Below, in pieces: positions 6,156 to 7,632 of a stretch of 7,632 nucleotides of DNA. The notes beneath the pieces were generated by a model. It saw only the letters and a program-made list of their open reading frames with translations, searched no databases and was not told where the DNA came from. The stretch spans positions 388-8,019 of the forward strand of contig JAEMTJ010000043.1 of NCBI GenBank assembly GCA_016462375.1. Reading direction: 5' to 3'. Each line of letters begins with the position of its first letter. Position 1 is the stretch's first letter. Source of the stretch: Rhodoluna sp. (lineage in GTDB: Bacteria > Actinomycetota > Actinomycetes > Actinomycetales > Microbacteriaceae). The translations under genes and the position numbers were made by a program.

Positions 6156-6722
6156 CTGAAGTCTTCTCATTAGTAAATCTGTACTTAGGTGAATCACTAC
6201 CGCTAATACAAAAGAAGTTACCAAAATCTCTGCAGGAACTTGATAGCTAAAAATAAAAAGCAAGCCGCTGGCGATGATTCCATCTACGTTGTCGAAGATA
6301 GCTTGAACTCTAGATCCCAATCGAGATGAGGCTTCTCCACTTGCCGCAATGCCAATCCTTCGCTTTATAAAGCTATTTACAATCTCACCGAGTAAATAAC
6401 TTAAAGTAATGGCGGGACCTAAAACGAAGGGGTTGGTCAAAAATACAGGTGCGACTAAATCACTTACCTGAGCTGACGAATGCAAGAGCAGAGTAACTAG
6501 AGTTGCCACCACAAGATAAAGAATCAAACTACGGAGTGACTTACTCTTACCAATCAGAGGCTCTCCCCCAAGTTTTAAGCCACCATCTAAAGGAACATCT
6601 AGTTTTTCTAACCAGCCTTTTCGCATGCAAATGATTAGACACAGTCCAGCAAAGGTAATTGGCAGCAGCAATGTGAAGGCTTGTGACAGGGTCAATAAGA
6701 ACTGGCTCAGCTCTATTTGCAT
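6141..6722 (-). CDS. CarS-like CDP-archaeol synthase family protein (CTP:lipid-phosphate cytidylyltransferase-like)
   Basis: CarS enzymes convert a lipid phosphate (in archaea, unsaturated archaetidic acid) and CTP to a CDP-lipid and PPi. This 193-residue protein has about five helices and the family marks in order: LDGG at 45-48, then PLIGKSK at 55-61 with an Arg at 64, LGEIVNSFIKRRIGI at 111-125, FDNVDG at 143-148, and a final helix with H178 followed by RRLQLK. In archaeal CarS the corresponding parts, as I remember them, read PLFGKNKTWRG, GDxxxSFIKRRLGI, LDQLD and H..N..Y.LGLK. Differences here are KT to KS and GD to GE. ATG 6722 has a strong AGGAGGT site. It follows the 47-residue gene and is convergent with the kinase-like gene, overlapping it by 15 nt. 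It would supply the CDP-lipid used by the 4436 enzyme. CdsA-like activity on ordinary phosphatidate is the main alternative. Confidence 0.72.
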   Translation of the reverse strand: MQIELSQFLLTLSQAFTLLLPITFAGLCLIICMRKGWLEKLDVPLDGGLKLGGEPLIGKSKSLRSLILYLVVATLVTLLLHSSAQVSDLVAPVFLTNPFVLGPAITLSYLLGEIVNSFIKRRIGIAASGEASSRLGSRVQAIFDNVDGIIASGLLFIFSYQVPAEILVTSFVLAVVIHLSTDLLMRRLQLKVK

Positions 6723-6725
6723 TAG

Positions 6726-6869
6726 TTACCTCCTAAGCCATGCATCAGGTGCTGCCTCGGCAGCGGTTAGATTTCCGGAGGAGTTGAAGGGAATCATGAA
6801 TGGAACGATAAGAAATGACAAAATTCCAGCCAATAAGGCCCTGAACCTAAAGCGTCTGAATGCTTTCAT
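6726..6869 (-). CDS. 47-residue single-pass membrane protein
   Basis: This small frame starts at ATG 6869 on the minus strand and ends with TAA at 6728-6726. An in-frame TAG lies four codons before the ATG. AGTAGG eight bases upstream can serve as ribosome binding site; a TTG two codons earlier is a less likely start. The peptide has a basic N-terminus (MKAFRRFRFR), one hydrophobic helix at about residues 11-28 (ALLAGILSFLIVPFMIPF) and a polar, acidic 19-residue tail (NSSGNLTAAEAAPDAWLRR). This predicts N-in, C-out topology or an uncleaved signal anchor. Its last two codons and stop (AGG AGG TAA) are the Shine-Dalgarno of the CarS-like gene, so translation of the two is probably linked. It could be a small partner of the CarS-like enzyme or only a leader peptide. 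I know no named family. Confidence 0.6.
   Translation of the reverse strand: MKAFRRFRFRALLAGILSFLIVPFMIPFNSSGNLTAAEAAPDAWLRR
6728..6734 (-). promoter_or_regulatory. Strong Shine-Dalgarno of the CarS-like gene
   Basis: AGGAGGT on the minus strand, five bases before ATG 6722, is the strongest ribosome binding site in the window. It is embedded in the Arg-Arg-stop end of the 47-codon gene, so ribosomes finishing that gene would cover or expose it. Confidence 0.8.
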
Positions 6870-6893
6870 TCCCAAAGCCTACTTAGCCGGTAG

Positions 6894-6911
6894 AAATTTT
6901 AGGTAAAATTT
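6894..6911. promoter_or_regulatory. Palindromic divergent promoter: paired -10 elements
   Basis: AAATTTTA-GG-TAAAATTT is a perfect 8-bp inverted repeat with a 2-bp centre. Each arm holds TAAAAT, a good actinobacterial -10 (TANNNT): 6904-6909 on plus for pntA, and 6901 to 6896 on minus for the 47-residue gene and carS-like gene. On plus the hexamer ends seven bases before ATG 6917, as expected for a leaderless transcript. On minus it would start RNA about 20 bases before ATG 6869. The -35 regions are poor on both sides. It may also be a dimer operator. Confidence 0.55.
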
Positions 6912-6916
6912 GAACC

Positions 6917-7632
6917 ATGATGAAAATAGGTGTGATCAAAGAGCAAGCTGGAGAAACTCGAGTTTCTGCTACCCCAACTACCGTTAAGGCAATTATCGAC
7001 CTTGGATATCAGGTAGTAGTTGAGTCCCAGGCGGGAAATCTGTCTACTTTTCCAGACTCTGCGTACGTACAGGCTGGAGCAACTATTGGGTCAACTCAGG
7101 AAGCCTGGTCCAGTCAGGTTGTTCTAAAGGTGGCAGCCCCTTCTGTTGAAGAAATTGCTCAGCTAAGTGATAACGCCATCATCGTTAGCCTTATGACTCC
7201 TTCTCTTCGCCCAGAGCTACTTGAATCACTCGCTACCAGAGGCATCACCGCTCTCGCCTTAGATGCAGTTCCTAGAATCTCTCGAGCACAATCAATGGAT
7301 GTGCTCAGCTCAATGGCTAACATCGCTGGCTACCGATCAGTTATCGAAGCAGCACATGAGTTTGGTCGTTTCTTTACCGGGCAGGTAACTGCGGCTGGAA
7401 AAGTTCCACCAGCTAAAGTTTTGGTTGCCGGCGCTGGTGTTGCTGGTCTTGCTGCTATCGGAGCAGCATCTAGCCTTGGTGCAATTGTTAGAGCGACTGA
7501 CCCAAGACCTGAGGTAGCAGATCAGGTTAAATCAATTGGTGGAACCTACCTAGCTGTTGAAGTTGCCGAGAAGATGGAATCTTCAGATGGTTACGCGAAA
7601 GCAACCAGCGCAGACTACGACAAAAGAGCTGC
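6917..7632 (+). CDS. pntA: NAD(P) transhydrogenase subunit alpha, N-terminal part (cut by right window edge)
   Basis: PntA is the NAD(H)-binding part of the membrane transhydrogenase that uses the proton gradient to reduce NADP+ with NADH, supplying NADPH for biosynthesis. The 238 visible residues cover most of the AlaDh/PNT-type domain I. They show K8-E9 and G12-E13-x-R15-V16 at the start, the RAQSMDVLSSMA stretch from R123, the Rossmann loop G172-AGVA-G177, D195 in ATDPRPEV at the end of the second strand, and DGYAK further on. The match to E. coli PntA across the Rossmann region is close. ATG 6917 is taken because a TAAAAT -10 ends seven bases before it and there is no Shine-Dalgarno; ATG 6920 is one codon later and equally possible for translation. 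Whether the membrane domain II is fused (PntA) or separate (PntAA/PntAB) lies outside the window. Confidence 0.95.
   Translation, partial: MMKIGVIKEQAGETRVSATPTTVKAIIDLGYQVVVESQAGNLSTFPDSAYVQAGATIGSTQEAWSSQVVLKVAAPSVEEIAQLSDNAIIVSLMTPSLRPELLESLATRGITALALDAVPRISRAQSMDVLSSMANIAGYRSVIEAAHEFGRFFTGQVTAAGKVPPAKVLVAGAGVAGLAAIGAASSLGAIVRATDPRPEVADQVKSIGGTYLAVEVAEKMESSDGYAKATSADYDKRA

Noticed and set aside
6625..6906. Plus-strand 93-codon frame
   Set aside because: It is antisense to the CarS-like gene start and the 47-codon gene, has no recognisable domain, and both minus-strand genes have better starts and ribosome sites.
1..7632. CRISPR array, tRNA, IS element or phage attachment site
   Set aside because: No direct repeat series, cloverleaf, transposase or terminal inverted repeats were seen on either strand by eye.

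Overview
The window looks like chromosomal DNA from a small-genome, AT-leaning bacterium, most likely a planktonic actinobacterium (freshwater acI/Planktophila-like or Luna/Rhodoluna-like). This is inferred from short intergenic gaps, chained start/stop overlaps, GTG and TTG starts, a leaderless-looking start in front of pntA, and the style of the proteins. No rRNA or other phylogenetic marker is present, so the placement is tentative.

Layout: (1) 1-241, minus strand: N-terminus of a secreted protein, cut by the window edge. (2) 242-512: non-coding divergent gap with a small inverted repeat. (3) 513-6155, plus strand: six tightly packed genes. They encode a 7-TM protein of unknown function, a UbiA-superfamily prenyltransferase, an ATP-grasp/phosphohistidine phosphotransferase annotated by homology as PEP synthase-like but lacking the PEP/pyruvate barrel, a CDP-alcohol phosphatidyltransferase, a degenerate GNAT-like protein and a phytol/dolichol-kinase-family protein. 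From the second gene onward every junction overlaps by 4-14 nt. (4) 6141-6869, minus strand: a CarS-like (CDP-archaeol synthase family) membrane protein, preceded by a 47-residue single-pass membrane protein whose last codons form the Shine-Dalgarno sequence of the CarS-like gene. (5) 6870-6916: a compact divergent promoter region containing a perfect 18-bp palindrome. (6) 6917 to the end: N-terminal half of pntA, proton-translocating transhydrogenase alpha subunit.

The central interest is the 1175-6722 gene set. A prenyltransferase, an alcohol kinase, a CTP-dependent lipid-phosphate cytidylyltransferase and a CDP-alcohol transferase are the same enzyme classes used, in order, to build archaeal-type or other prenyl-chain phospholipids. 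Here they lie together in an apparently bacterial genome with an unusual RPH-like phosphotransferase. The reading offered is an uncharacterised prenyl-lipid or phospholipid pathway: alcohol to phosphate (kinase and/or phosphotransferase), phosphate to CDP-lipid (CarS-like), CDP-lipid to phosphodiester lipid (CDP-alcohol transferase), with UbiA attaching the prenyl chain. The family assignments rest on visible motifs; the pathway itself is inference.
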